Counted from the stretch's first letter, positions 13,582-22,377 are shown. The stretch is DNA of 22,931 nucleotides from Ruminococcaceae bacterium UBA1691 (GCA_002320555.1 DCJV01000015.1:1-22931); one strand, 5' to 3'. Notes: generated from the letters alone by a model not told the origin. Numbers and translations are program-made.

Positions 13582-13612
13582 AACGGAGCTGAATGAAACA
13601 GCTCCGTTTTTT
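13582..13612 (+). terminator. hairpin with T-run between convergent genes
   Basis: AACGGAGCTG (13582-13591) and CAGCTCCGTT (13599-13608) form a 10-bp stem followed by T on the plus strand, as for rightward transcription from the acetyltransferase side. Confidence 0.7.
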
Positions 13613-13628
13613 CACATTTCAGTTCAGA

Positions 13629-14942
13629 TTAGAAAATGATTTTCAAAAGAATATGCAGGATGATCTTTGCCACGCGCACAAAGACCTCTTTGAAGATATG
13701 CTCGATCATTTCGATGACCGGGCCCTTATCCTCCCGCAGCGCATTTTGTGCAGCGGCCAGCGCCTTTGCAGCCAGATCAACTTTCTGCTGGTCCGCGGCA
13801 AGAATCGTATCGTCCGCAAGGACCTTTTTCGCATCGGCAAGCGCTATTTTGAAGGCAGTGACGGAAGCGTCTGTATACTTCGAGGTATCTACTGCTTCGG
13901 CAGCCTCCACTTTGGCGGAGAGCTCTGTCTTATCCGCCAGAAGTCCATCGGGGCTGACACGCATCAGCATCGCGGGCAAAAGCTCCGCATAGGCAGCAAG
14001 CGTATCCTTCGCACGGGTACCCCATTCGTTCTCGATAAAGGTCAGGTCGTCGCGGCCCGATACATGCATAACCTCTCCAGACTCCGTCTCATAGGCGCCG
14101 GTGCTGCCCCGCTCCGGATGGGCCGGATCATCCGGCAGCTCCCAATTGGCAGCTTCGAAATAGACATAGGGCAGACCGATATCTTTAAAGGACGCATGAT
14201 CGCTCCAATTGCCGGTGGTCGGCGTCTGCAGGGAATTGAGCTGAGTATCATTAAGACGGATGCCGAGCTCCAGTTCGTCGGCTAGCGCTTTCGCCTGATA
14301 AACGCCCCATGCCTGATCGACCGCGCCGGTCTCCCCGTTGACCACGCCGCCGTAGACATAGCGGTACGTACCGGCAAGGATGGAATCTAGATTGATCATC
14401 AATACGGTATTGGCGATCTCCTCTTCGCTCATGCTGCCCGCATATGCCTTGGAGCCACGCAGGCCGGCTTCCTCCGCGCCGAAGAAGATGAATTTTATCG
14501 TGTAAGGAGTGCTGACATGGAACATCCGCTTTGCCGTCTCCAGCGTGACAGAGGTACCGGACCCATTATCGTCCACACCGGCGGTATTCACACTGTCGTA
14601 ATGTGCGCCGACGATGATCTGCTTCTCGGAGCGGCCGGGCTTGGTCACAATAAGATTTTGGCTGTTAACCGTCGCGCCGTTGCTGGTATAGCTGAAGGGC
14701 TGCTTTATGACCTCATAGCCAAAGCTTTCCAACTCGCCCGTAATGTAGGCGGCCGCTTTCGTCTCCTGCTCCGTCCCCGCACGGCGCGCACGCAGGTTTT
14801 CATCGAGATATTTGACATAGTTGTAGGCGTCCACGCCATAGGCCGCCGTATCGTCCGCCGCAGCGGCCGTGATGCCGCAGGAGAAAACCGTGCACAACAT
14901 GACAAGCGCCATCAATGCCGCAAGGAATGATTTCTTTTTCAT
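13629..14942 (-). CDS. secreted M28-family zinc aminopeptidase
   Basis: 437 aa from the ATG at 14942. A signal peptide covers about 1-29 (Lys-rich start, hydrophobic core LAALMALVMLCTVF, then AAAAD). The M28 catalytic domain (about 35-325) shows the full co-catalytic zinc set: H114 (GAHYDS), D124 (VDDNGSG), catalytic E157 with ligand E158 (GAEEAG), D186 (NLDS) and H249 (SDHASF). It would remove N-terminal residues from peptides outside the cell. Residues about 335-395 are an Ala-rich helical FIVAR-like module with TAFKIALADAKKVLAD, and the last 25 residues are an amphipathic hydrophobic helix (VRVAKIILHILLKII) that could hold the enzyme at the membrane. A GTG at 14954 would add four residues, but the AAAGGG site fits the ATG better. 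It is transcribed alone. Confidence 0.92.
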   Translation of the reverse strand: MKKKSFLAALMALVMLCTVFSCGITAAAADDTAAYGVDAYNYVKYLDENLRARRAGTEQETKAAAYITGELESFGYEVIKQPFSYTSNGATVNSQNLIVTKPGRSEKQIIVGAHYDSVNTAGVDDNGSGTSVTLETAKRMFHVSTPYTIKFIFFGAEEAGLRGSKAYAGSMSEEEIANTVLMINLDSILAGTYRYVYGGVVNGETGAVDQAWGVYQAKALADELELGIRLNDTQLNSLQTPTTGNWSDHASFKDIGLPYVYFEAANWELPDDPAHPERGSTGAYETESGEVMHVSGRDDLTFIENEWGTRAKDTLAAYAELLPAMLMRVSPDGLLADKTELSAKVEAAEAVDTSKYTDASVTAFKIALADAKKVLADDTILAADQQKVDLAAKALAAAQNALREDKGPVIEMIEHIFKEVFVRVAKIILHILLKIIF

Positions 14943-15162
14943 AGATTTGCTCACCCTTTCTTTCCATTCACAATCTTAGCGGTTCAAAGCGCTAAAATAT
15001 GGTATTCAGTTTAATCCTTTTTACAGCCGGCGTCAAGGGAAAATGAGGAAATCGCATGTACAATCTAAAGAGGTGCCAAAATGAATTTTTATAAATTTTG
15101 ATGAATAAAATAGATCTATTTTAAGCCATCATTGCATAATATGCAATCAGTTATCCAAAAAA

Positions 15163-15187
15163 GGTCGAGTGTGTTACACACCCGACC
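15163..15187 (-). terminator. terminator of the CopZ-like gene
   Basis: An 11-bp stem with one mismatch (15163-15173 with 15177-15187), followed on the minus strand by T6. It lies 28 bp past the chaperone stop. Confidence 0.75.
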
Positions 15188-15214
15188 CTTCTTCAAAGCG
15201 GTGGTCATCGGCTT

Positions 15215-15430
15215 TTACTGCGCCGTGATCGCTGTCACATCGTAGCCCGCATCGTAGACCATATCTCTGAGCTGCCGGTCCGGTACATCCGTTTCAAGCG
15301 TCACCACAGCCGATTTGTCTGCAAGACTCACCTCTGCCGAGGAAACGCCGTCGAGCGATTCCAGCATCTTTTTCACGCGCGTAGCGCAGTGTTCGCAGCT
15401 CATGCCTTCGATTTGGATCCTTTTTGTCAT
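15215..15430 (-). CDS. copZ: heavy-metal-associated (CopZ-like) copper chaperone
   Basis: 71 aa, one HMA domain. The metal site is GMSCEHC (C12, C15), followed by the helix ATRVKKMLESLDGVSSAEV and the C-terminal DAGYDV, which is the usual beta-alpha-beta-beta-alpha-beta layout. It binds Cu(I) in the cytoplasm and would hand it to the CopA ATPase encoded just upstream on the same strand. The ATG at 15430 is preferred because the domain starts there; the longer frame to 15469 has no matching ribosome site. The ribosome site GAAAGG is a little far (12 bp). Specificity for copper over other soft metals is inferred from the neighbour. Confidence 0.88.
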   Translation of the reverse strand: MTKRIQIEGMSCEHCATRVKKMLESLDGVSSAEVSLADKSAVVTLETDVPDRQLRDMVYDAGYDVTAITAQ

Positions 15431-15500
15431 GGTTATGCACATCCTTTCTCTGCGAGGCGTTTGAAACATTGATTTTTCAAACGAATCCTTCCGTACGTTA

Positions 15501-16196
15501 TCAATTGAGTTTCGAATTTATCATTTCGTTTTTTTGATTGGCGGCAATTACATAGGTCTCATCTGCTGTATCTACATGATACCGGTACACATCATAAAAA
15601 AGCTTATCATACCGAATCCCGTTTTCTCCCCACACAATCTGGAGGTTGAACTGGGGCGGAAGCCGGTAATATTTTACAAACACATAATCCCGCGCCTCCA
15701 GCAAGCAAAACGAAAACAGCAACACAAGCGCCGCCATTAAAAGGGCCTTCTTTGGCCTGCCCCGGAAGGTCAGGAAGACCGCCGCTGCAAGGAGCAGTAC
15801 ACCCGCAAGAGCGGTGAAAACGGCCACATACGAGACGTCAAAGCCCAGAAACAGCAGCGAGCCCGCCAGCAAAACAACACCCAGCGCATACAGAACATTC
15901 CTGCGAAACCGCCAGATCCTTTCGCCGGACTCCTTCATTGTCCGCAGTACGAGCGCATCCGAGCGCTCCATTACCTGCTCCGGCTCGATTGCCTCGCCGG
16001 CGAGCAGCTCGTTTACGGAAACGCCCAGCGTTTCACTCAGCGGCTTGAGTAAAGAGACGTCCGGCATCCCCTTGCCCGTCTCCCAGCGGGATACCGCCTT
16101 GTCCGTCACGCCGAGCCGTTCGGCCAGCTCCTTCTGCGTCCAACCCTTTTCCCTGCGCAGCGCCGCGATAAAGAATCCTGTTTTCTGATGATCCAT
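15501..16196 (-). CDS. XRE-family regulator with a membrane region
   Basis: 231 aa. Residues about 6-62 are an XRE helix-turn-helix (FIAALRREKGWTQKELAERL, then VTDKAVSRWETGKGMPDVSL). Three hydrophobic segments follow (about 101-117, 121-145 and 150-168). A C-terminal tail of about 60 residues has many Tyr and Asp (KLFYDVYRYHVDTADETYV). The layout is a membrane-bound regulator that could sense a signal at the membrane. The ribosome site AGGAGGCG supports the ATG at 16196. It lies between copA and the copper chaperone on the same strand, but has no Cys-rich metal site, so a role in copper response is only suggested by position. Confidence 0.85.
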   Translation of the reverse strand: MDHQKTGFFIAALRREKGWTQKELAERLGVTDKAVSRWETGKGMPDVSLLKPLSETLGVSVNELLAGEAIEPEQVMERSDALVLRTMKESGERIWRFRRNVLYALGVVLLAGSLLFLGFDVSYVAVFTALAGVLLLAAAVFLTFRGRPKKALLMAALVLLFSFCLLEARDYVFVKYYRLPPQFNLQIVWGENGIRYDKLFYDVYRYHVDTADETYVIAANQKNEMINSKLN

Positions 16197-16220
16197 TTTT
16201 GAATCGCCTCCTTGCAGAAA

Positions 16221-16250
16221 GCATATCGCAAAAAGGTGAAAAAATCACCC
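16221..16250. promoter_or_regulatory. short inverted repeat between copA and the XRE gene
   Basis: GGTGA-AAAAA-TCACC is a 5-bp inverted repeat. On the minus strand the right arm is followed by a short T-run, so it is a weak terminator for copA or an operator for the downstream regulator. Confidence 0.3.
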
Positions 16251-16299
16251 TATGCATCATAGAGCTGCGCTTCTGCGGCCCATTCTCGCTAACATGGAA

Positions 16300-18573
16300 T
16301 CATGATTGATCCAGCCTGTACCGCCGCAGCCGCAGCGAATTGAGCACCACGCAGACGGAACTCAGCGACATTGCGCCCGCTGCGAGCATCGGATTTAAGA
16401 GCGGACCACCGAAGAGGTACAGCACACCTGCCGCCACGGGGATGCCCAGCGTATTATAAGCGAATGCCCAGAAGAGGTTTTCCTTGATGATGCGTAAGGT
16501 GCGGCGGGAAAGCGCGATTGCCTGCGCCACCAGTGAAAGGTCATCGCGCATGAGGACGATGTCGGCGGATTCGATCGCCACATCCGTGCCGGAGCCGACT
16601 GCGATGCCGATATCCGCCATCGTCAGGGCCGGCGCGTCATTGATGCCGTCGCCCACCATGGCGACCGTCTTCCCATCCTTCTGGAGCTTTTCGATCACGC
16701 CTGCCTTATCGGAGGGCAAGACATTCGCAATCACCTCATCGATGCCAACCTGCTTTGCGATCGCCTGCGCGGTCGCTTCATTGTCGCCCGTGAGCATGAT
16801 AACCTGCACGCCCATGCCGCGCAGCTGCTCTACGGTGGCCGCACTCGACTCTTTGACCGTGTCCGCCACGGCGATCACACCGGCCAGCACCCCATCGCAT
16901 GCCAGCAGCATCGGCGTTTTGCCCTCCTGCGCGAAGAGTTTTACCTCCGCCAAGCAGGGGGCGGCGTCGATCCCGTTTTCCTCCAGCAGCTTTTCATTGC
17001 CAAGAAGGAGGGCTTTCCCATCGATGGAGGCTGCTATCCCGCGCCCCGGCAGTGCCTCAAAGTGGGCTGCGCCCGCAGGCTCCATCCCCTGCTCCACCGC
17101 ATGCGCGACGATCGCTTCGCCCAGCGGATGCTCGCTCCCCTTTTCCGCCGAAGCGGCAAGGCGCAGCAGCTCCGCCTTTTCAAAGCCGGACACCGCGACG
17201 AGATCCGTCACCTTCGGCTTTCCGTTGGTGATCGTGCCGGTCTTGTCAAAGACGACGGTCGTCAGCTTGTGCGCCGTCTCAAGCGCCACGCCACTTTTGA
17301 TGAGAATGCCGTTTTCCGCGCCCTGGCCTGTCCCTGCCATGATGGCGGTCGGCGTGGCAAGGCCCAGCGCGCAGGGGCAGGCGATGACCAGCACAGCGAC
17401 GAAGATCGACAGCGCAAAGGCCACGCCCTCGCCCGCGATCAGCCAAGCGATTGCCGCAACCACGGCGATCGTGACGACGGTGGGCACAAACCAGCCGGAG
17501 ATGACATCCGCCAGCCGTGCAATCGGCGCTTTCGAATTCTGCGCCTGCTCAATCATGCGCACGATCTGGGAAAGGGCTGTGTCGCCGCTTTTTTGATCCG
17601 TGCGGATGCGGACAGATCCATTTTTATTGACCGTACCGCTGTATACAAAATCGCCTGCGTGCTTTTCAACTGGAATGCTCTCACCAGTGAGCATGCTCTC
17701 GTCCACGGAGGTGTAGCCATCGATCACCGTGCCGTCGACGGGGATATGCATACCTGGCTTTACGATGATCGTATCGCCCACTTCCGCCTCCTCCGCCGCA
17801 ATGGTGACTTCAACGCCGTCGCGCTCCAGCAGCGCCGTTTTAGGCGCAAGCTCCATCAGGCGGTAAATCGCCTCTGAAGTTTTCGACTTGCTGCGGGATT
17901 CGAGCATCCGGCCAAGCAGAATAAAGGTGATGATGATACCGGCGGACTCAAAATAGAGCTCGTGTACCGCTGCCATCTCCCCTCGGAAGATGCGGAAGAC
18001 AGAATAGACGCTGTAGAGAAACGCCGCGGCAGAGCCGATGGTGACGAGCGTATCCATGTTCGGGCTTTTGTGGAATATGGCTTTCACACCCGTAGTAAAA
18101 AAGCTTCTCCCCGCCCAGAGGATCGGCAGCGTCAGGATCAACTGGCAGAGTGCAAATGCGCCCGCGTGGTGCTTGGGGTCGAGCATGGCGGGCAGCGGCA
18201 GGCCCACCATATGCCCCATGGCGATATACAGCAGCGGAACTGCGAAAACGATCGCCAGAAGAAAGCGGCGGCGGATGCTGTCTATTCGATGAGCTGTGCG
18301 CTTCTTTTCCGCATCTACATCGCGCTTTGTCTCTACCTGCAAGGGCGTATAGCCCGCCTTTGCCACGGCGAGCTTGATATCGGCTACACGCACTTTTTCC
18401 GGATCGAACGCGACTGCGGCGCGGTTAGTCGCGATGCTCACGCTCGCCTGCTCCACCCCGTCGAGCCGGCTGATTGCCCGTTCGACCGCACGCGAGCAGG
18501 CCGCGCAGGTCATCCCGTCGACAGGCAGGATAATCTCCTTTACATTTTGACTGGCCTTTTCCTGTTCGCGCAT
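16300..18573 (-). CDS. copA: copper-translocating P1B-type ATPase
   Basis: 757 aa; exports Cu(I) across the cytoplasmic membrane with ATP. One N-terminal HMA domain carries GMTCAAC (C23, C26). Next come membrane helices (from about 103), the actuator TGES (296-299), the transmembrane metal site CPC (399-401), the phosphorylation site DKTGT (D443), the P1B marker SEHPLG (H482), GDGINDAPAL (641-650), and copper-specific YN (706-707) and MSLSS (735-739) in the last two helices. The set and order match Cu(I)-ATPases. The ATG at 18573 has a modest ribosome site (AAAGGATGG). Downstream on the same strand are the membrane XRE gene and the CopZ-like chaperone, making a copper homeostasis cluster. No CsoR or CopY gene is seen nearby. 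Confidence 0.95.
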   Translation of the reverse strand: MREQEKASQNVKEIILPVDGMTCAACSRAVERAISRLDGVEQASVSIATNRAAVAFDPEKVRVADIKLAVAKAGYTPLQVETKRDVDAEKKRTAHRIDSIRRRFLLAIVFAVPLLYIAMGHMVGLPLPAMLDPKHHAGAFALCQLILTLPILWAGRSFFTTGVKAIFHKSPNMDTLVTIGSAAAFLYSVYSVFRIFRGEMAAVHELYFESAGIIITFILLGRMLESRSKSKTSEAIYRLMELAPKTALLERDGVEVTIAAEEAEVGDTIIVKPGMHIPVDGTVIDGYTSVDESMLTGESIPVEKHAGDFVYSGTVNKNGSVRIRTDQKSGDTALSQIVRMIEQAQNSKAPIARLADVISGWFVPTVVTIAVVAAIAWLIAGEGVAFALSIFVAVLVIACPCALGLATPTAIMAGTGQGAENGILIKSGVALETAHKLTTVVFDKTGTITNGKPKVTDLVAVSGFEKAELLRLAASAEKGSEHPLGEAIVAHAVEQGMEPAGAAHFEALPGRGIAASIDGKALLLGNEKLLEENGIDAAPCLAEVKLFAQEGKTPMLLACDGVLAGVIAVADTVKESSAATVEQLRGMGVQVIMLTGDNEATAQAIAKQVGIDEVIANVLPSDKAGVIEKLQKDGKTVAMVGDGINDAPALTMADIGIAVGSGTDVAIESADIVLMRDDLSLVAQAIALSRRTLRIIKENLFWAFAYNTLGIPVAAGVLYLFGGPLLNPMLAAGAMSLSSVCVVLNSLRLRRYRLDQS

Positions 18574-18611
18574 AATTTATGACCATCCTTTGGCAATCGA
18601 TTCTAATGTTG

Positions 18612-18669
18612 CTTACAGGCTAACTCTCCCAATTTGTAAGTATTGATAGATGGAAAACACTCTTGTGTT
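18612..18669. promoter_or_regulatory. inverted repeats upstream of copA
   Basis: Two dyads lie in the upstream region: CTTACA (18612-18617) with TGTAAG (18635-18640), and AACAC (18656-18660) with GTGTT (18665-18669). The first halves resemble the TTACA/TGTAA core of copper-responsive repressor boxes, but the spacing is unusual. No convincing -10/-35 pair was found. Confidence 0.35.
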
Positions 18670-18718
18670 AGTGTAAGCGTATTTCCATAAAAAATCCAAA
18701 CAGGGGAAGTGCAGAAAA

Positions 18719-18757
18719 TAAAAAAACGCCCGCCCCGGCGAATGCCAGAACGGACGC
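18719..18757 (-). terminator. terminator of gapA
   Basis: On the minus strand a 14-bp stem with several G-U pairs (18757-18744 with 18739-18726) is followed by a T-run. It begins 23 bp after the gapA stop. Confidence 0.85.
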
Positions 18758-18779
18758 ATTTTTGAAATTATTGAGAAAC

Positions 18780-19793
18780 TCAGCCAAGCTCCGCAAAGTA
18801 TTTAATCGTGCGGACCATCTGGCTCGTATAGGAGTTCTCATTGTCATACCAGGAGACAACCTGAACCTGATACAGGCCGTTGCCCAGCTCGGACACCATC
18901 GTCTGCGTGGAGTCGAAGAGGGAACCGTAACGGATGCCGATGATATCAGAGGAAACGATCTCGTCCTCATTGTAGCCGAAGCTCTCGGAGGCGGCAGCCT
19001 TCATCGCGGCGTTGATGCCTTCTTTTGTAACGTTCTCGCCCTTAACAACAGCGGTGAGGATCGTCGTGGAGCCGGTCGGAACCGGAACGCGCTGCGCGGA
19101 GCCGATGAGCTTACCGTTGAGCTCCGGGATAACCAGGCCGATCGCCTTGGCAGCGCCGGTGGAGTTCGGCACGATGTTGGCAGCGCCGGCACGAGCTCTG
19201 CGCAGGTCGCCCTTGCGGTGCGGGCCGTCGAGGATCATCTGATCGCCCGTGTAAGCATGGATGGTGGACATGATGCCGCTCTGGATGGGAGCGTAATCGT
19301 TAAGGGCCTTCGCCATGGGCGCCAAGCAGTTGGTCGTGCAGGAAGCTGCGGAGATGATCTTGTCTTCCGCAGTCAGGGTCTTTTCGTTTACGCTGTAAAC
19401 AATCGTCTTCAGGTCGTTGCCCGCGGGAGCGGAGATGACGACCTTCTTCGCGCCGGCCTCGAGGTGAGCAGAAGCCTTATCCTTGGAGGTGAAGAATCCC
19501 GTGCACTCGAGCACGACATCTACGCCCAGCTCGCCCCACGGCAGCTCGGCCGGATTCGCGTTTTTATAAATCGTGATCACTTTTCCGTCGACAGTGATGG
19601 AATCCTCACCCGCCTCAACAGTATGGCCGTCGTAACGACCCTGAGCGGTATCATACTTGAGAAGATGAGCGAGCATCTTCGGGCTGGTCAAATCGTTGAT
19701 CGCGACAACCTCATAGCCCTCGGCGCCGAACATCTGGCGGAACGCGAGGCGGCCAATGCGGCCAAAACCATTGATTGCTACTTTTACTGACAT
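18780..19793 (-). CDS. gapA: glyceraldehyde-3-phosphate dehydrogenase
   Basis: 337 aa; oxidises glyceraldehyde 3-phosphate to 1,3-bisphosphoglycerate with NAD in glycolysis. The Rossmann motif INGFGRIGR (7-15) and D34 (AIND) indicate NAD preference. The catalytic Cys is C152 in SCTTNC (151-156), with H179 (STIHAYTGDQ) as base. Later family motifs are present (RVPVPTGSTT; WYDNENSY near the end). The ATG at 19793 has GGAGGTAG upstream; an extension to 19808 is unneeded. It is transcribed alone from its own promoter and ends at a strong terminator, as expected for a highly expressed gene. Confidence 0.97.
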   Translation of the reverse strand: MSVKVAINGFGRIGRLAFRQMFGAEGYEVVAINDLTSPKMLAHLLKYDTAQGRYDGHTVEAGEDSITVDGKVITIYKNANPAELPWGELGVDVVLECTGFFTSKDKASAHLEAGAKKVVISAPAGNDLKTIVYSVNEKTLTAEDKIISAASCTTNCLAPMAKALNDYAPIQSGIMSTIHAYTGDQMILDGPHRKGDLRRARAGAANIVPNSTGAAKAIGLVIPELNGKLIGSAQRVPVPTGSTTILTAVVKGENVTKEGINAAMKAAASESFGYNEDEIVSSDIIGIRYGSLFDSTQTMVSELGNGLYQVQVVSWYDNENSYTSQMVRTIKYFAELG

Positions 19794-19835
19794 GCTAACT
19801 ACCTCCATATGATTATTACATGGACATGCGTATAT

Positions 19836-19864
19836 ATATTAACGCTTTCCGCGGAAATATGCAA
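19836..19864 (-). promoter_or_regulatory. gapA promoter
   Basis: On the minus strand TTGCAT (19864-19859) and TAATAT (19841-19836) are 17 bp apart, about 40 bp upstream of the gapA start. Confidence 0.6.
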
Positions 19865-19998
19865 GGACTTCGCTGTAAAATGAACCACTGCGGGTAAGTT
19901 TTGTTAATGCTACACAAAAACTCGGATTGGCGAGGAAAAAAGGGTATGATATGGACGAACTTCTCAAATGACTGATACCAGGCAAGGAGCTATGATAC

Positions 19999-20751
19999 GT
20001 GCTTTCTTTTCTGCAAAAATCATATGACCGGCTGGAGGCAATCCCAGTCTGTCCGGAAAACGAGCCGCAGCTGCGCGAGGGAATCCACCTGCTGCTCACA
20101 CTCTCCCATCTATGCGCCGGGAGCGCCGATCAGACGCAAAAACAATTCCTTGCGCATCTGACGCAGGGCTGCCATAAAATTCTGAGAAAGCTCGAAAATT
20201 TATTATTATGCCGCGCGCACGAACTCTCCTTTGAGCCCTGCGCCATCGTTTCCTTTCTCGATGATATCTGCTGCGCATGCGACCTTTTGCTCAGTGGCTG
20301 CGGCAAACGGATCCTCTTTGACACGCATGCGCCGGACACGCTTCTCGGATGCGCGCCCGGCCCCGTGCGATGCGCCCTTTTAAATCTCATCGCCAACGCT
20401 GCCCGCTACTCTCGAGCGGACACGATTCTGGTGCGCCTCTCCTGCACTCTCAGCCATGCGCTGGTCACCGTGCGCAGCGCCGGAGAATCGCCTCTGAACG
20501 TGCTGCAGCGGGGGACGGATACGGACGGCGCAGGCCTGTGCGCGGTGCGCCGGTGCATGGAGCTGCATAAAGGCACGCTCCTGTTTCAGAGCAACGAGGG
20601 CTGTACGTCGGCCGCCTTCGCCCTGCCGCGCGATCTTAAGACACTGCCGGACGCTTATCCCCTGCCACAGCCGGATTTCGTGGAATATATCTGCGACCGG
20701 CTAAGCCCGGTGTATACGGGCTTAAGCGGCCTGTGCCCATGCCCGGTGTGA
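19999..20751 (+). CDS. histidine-kinase-like ATPase domain protein, orphan
   Basis: 250 aa. The C-terminal half resembles a Bergerat-fold ATPase: an N-box ALLNLIANAARYS (126-138, N133) and a G-box-like DGAGLCAVRRCMELHKG (176-192). The DxGxG motif that should lie between them is replaced (VRSAGES, about 158-164), so ATP binding may be weakened. The N-terminal 80 residues are helical and could be a degenerate dimerisation domain (TLSHLCAG), but there is no standard H-box. Membrane helices and a sensor domain are absent and no response regulator is nearby. It may be a soluble regulator or scaffold of the histidine kinase type. The start is GTG at 19999 with AAGGAG 9 bp upstream. It is rich in Cys and Leu. 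Confidence 0.75.
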   Translation: MLSFLQKSYDRLEAIPVCPENEPQLREGIHLLLTLSHLCAGSADQTQKQFLAHLTQGCHKILRKLENLLLCRAHELSFEPCAIVSFLDDICCACDLLLSGCGKRILFDTHAPDTLLGCAPGPVRCALLNLIANAARYSRADTILVRLSCTLSHALVTVRSAGESPLNVLQRGTDTDGAGLCAVRRCMELHKGTLLFQSNEGCTSAAFALPRDLKTLPDAYPLPQPDFVEYICDRLSPVYTGLSGLCPCPV

Positions 20752-20755
20752 GCCG

Positions 20756-21031
20756 TCATCGCTCAAGCGCATCAGCCTGTATGTAATCCGTGCCTTTCCG
20801 AGCCGGAAGATTTACAATCCTTCCCCGCTTATAAAACCCGTCCCGCTTCGCAATCAGCACCGCCTTCATTCCATGGGCGGCGCACCGGCCGCTGAGCCCG
20901 GACAGCTTTGACGAAGCATAGGACTCCCCTGCATCCAGAAGCGTTTCTATCTGGGACGTATACAGGCGAACCCATATTCCATGCCACTGAACCGCCGTTT
21001 TCGCAAATGCTTTTGTGATGATACCGTTCAT
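20756..21031 (-). CDS. small basic protein, function unknown
   Basis: 91 aa from the ATG at 21031 (GAGG upstream). It has Lys and Arg throughout, an N-terminal part with AVQWHGIWVRLYTSQIETLL and a C-terminal part with KAVLIAKRDGFYKRGRIVNL. No membrane helix or known motif is seen. It converges with the ATPase-like gene with 4 bp between the stops. A longer frame to 21094 has no better ribosome site. Confidence 0.6.
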   Translation of the reverse strand: MNGIITKAFAKTAVQWHGIWVRLYTSQIETLLDAGESYASSKLSGLSGRCAAHGMKAVLIAKRDGFYKRGRIVNLPARKGTDYIQADALER

Positions 21032-21177
21032 CAGCGATGTCCTCATTTCATCAAAAATAAAGCGCCAAGGGAGAAAAAACTCCCTCAGCGCCATATTACT
21101 TCAATTTTCGTGCAAAAAGCGTCGAAGCAAAGCTTCCCTGTTAAAAAAGCCGGAAAAAGTTTTTACGAAGGCGTGCC

Positions 21178-22377
21178 TTACGCGATATTGTCGATTCCGG
21201 CCGCCTTTTTGAGCACTTCTGTGCGGTCTGTCTTCTCCCATGTCAGGTCGAGATCCGTGCGGCCGAGATGGCCGTAGGCCGCGAGCTGGCGGTAAATCGG
21301 ACGGCGCAGATCAAGCATGTCGATAATCGCAGCGGGACGCAGGTCAAAATTCTCCTTGACAATTTCACTCAGAGAATCGTCGGAGATCACACCCGTGCCA
21401 AAGGTATCCACCATGACGGAAACCGGGCGGGCAACACCGATCGCATAGGCCAGCTGAATTTCGCATTTCTTTGCAAGGCCCGCCGCCACGATGTTTTTCG
21501 CCACATAACGCGCCGCATAGGCTGCGGAACGGTCCACCTTGGTCGGATCCTTGCCGGAGAATGCGCCACCGCCGTGGCGCGCATAGCCGCCGTATGTATC
21601 GACGATGATTTTGCGCCCTGTCAAGCCGCTGTCACCCACAGGGCCGCCCGTGACAAAGCGCCCGGTCGGGTTGACATAAATGATCGTATCGTCGTCTATC
21701 AGATCCTCCGGAATCACGGGACGCACCACATGCTCCACAATTCCGCGGCGGATTTCATCCAGGGAGACATCCGCACGGTGCTGGGAGGAAATGACGACCG
21801 TATCGATGCGCACGGGGCGGTCGTTTTCGTCATATTCCACCGTGACCTGCGATTTGCCATCGGGCAACAGATAGGGCAGCGTACCGTCCTTGCGGACCTT
21901 GGTCAGCTGGCGGGTGAGCTTATGCGCAAGGGAAATTGGCATGGGCATCAATTCCGGCGTTTCACTGCAGGCGTAGCCGAACATCATGCCCTGGTCGCCG
22001 GCTCCATTGAGATTATAGGCGTCCTTCTCGCCGGATTTCAGCTCCAGAGAATGGTCCACGCCCAGTGCGATATCCGGAGACTGCCCGTCAATCGCGGTCA
22101 GCACGGCGCAAGTGTTGCCGTCAAAGCCCTTATCGGCGCTGTCGTAGCCAATGTCGCAGATGACCTGGCGCACGATCTGCGGGATCTCTACATAGCAGCT
22201 CGTACTGATCTCGCCCATGACGAGCACCTGGCCTGTCGTGCAGGTGGTCTCGCATGCAACACGGCCCTGTGGGTCCTTTTCCAGGATGGCATCGAGGACA
22301 GCATCTGAAATCTGATCGCAGATCTTATCGGGATGGCCCTCGGTAACGGACTCAGAGGTAAAGAGATGTCTTGCCAT
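21178..22377 (-). CDS. metK: S-adenosylmethionine synthetase
   Basis: 399 aa; makes S-adenosylmethionine from methionine and ATP. Family motifs: GHPDK (14-18, ATP site), GAGDQG (125-130, signature 1) and GGGAFSGKD near residue 275 (signature 2, phosphate-binding loop). Length is normal. The ATG at 22377 has AAAGGAG upstream; the frame extends further but without family sequence. It is controlled by a SAM-I riboswitch in its leader, giving feedback by its own product. Confidence 0.97.
   Translation of the reverse strand: MARHLFTSESVTEGHPDKICDQISDAVLDAILEKDPQGRVACETTCTTGQVLVMGEISTSCYVEIPQIVRQVICDIGYDSADKGFDGNTCAVLTAIDGQSPDIALGVDHSLELKSGEKDAYNLNGAGDQGMMFGYACSETPELMPMPISLAHKLTRQLTKVRKDGTLPYLLPDGKSQVTVEYDENDRPVRIDTVVISSQHRADVSLDEIRRGIVEHVVRPVIPEDLIDDDTIIYVNPTGRFVTGGPVGDSGLTGRKIIVDTYGGYARHGGGAFSGKDPTKVDRSAAYAARYVAKNIVAAGLAKKCEIQLAYAIGVARPVSVMVDTFGTGVISDDSLSEIVKENFDLRPAAIIDMLDLRRPIYRQLAAYGHLGRTDLDLTWEKTDRTEVLKKAAGIDNIA

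Noticed and set aside
16484..17877. Long plus-strand frames within the copper ATPase gene
   Set aside because: Antisense shadows of copA; translations are Ser/Pro/Arg-rich without motifs.
18762..19790. Long plus-strand open frame of 342 codons
   Set aside because: It lies exactly antisense to gapA, whose motifs, ribosome site, promoter and terminator are clear.
21268..22308. Long plus-strand open frame of 346 codons
   Set aside because: Antisense shadow of metK with no ribosome site and low-complexity His/Asp-rich translation.
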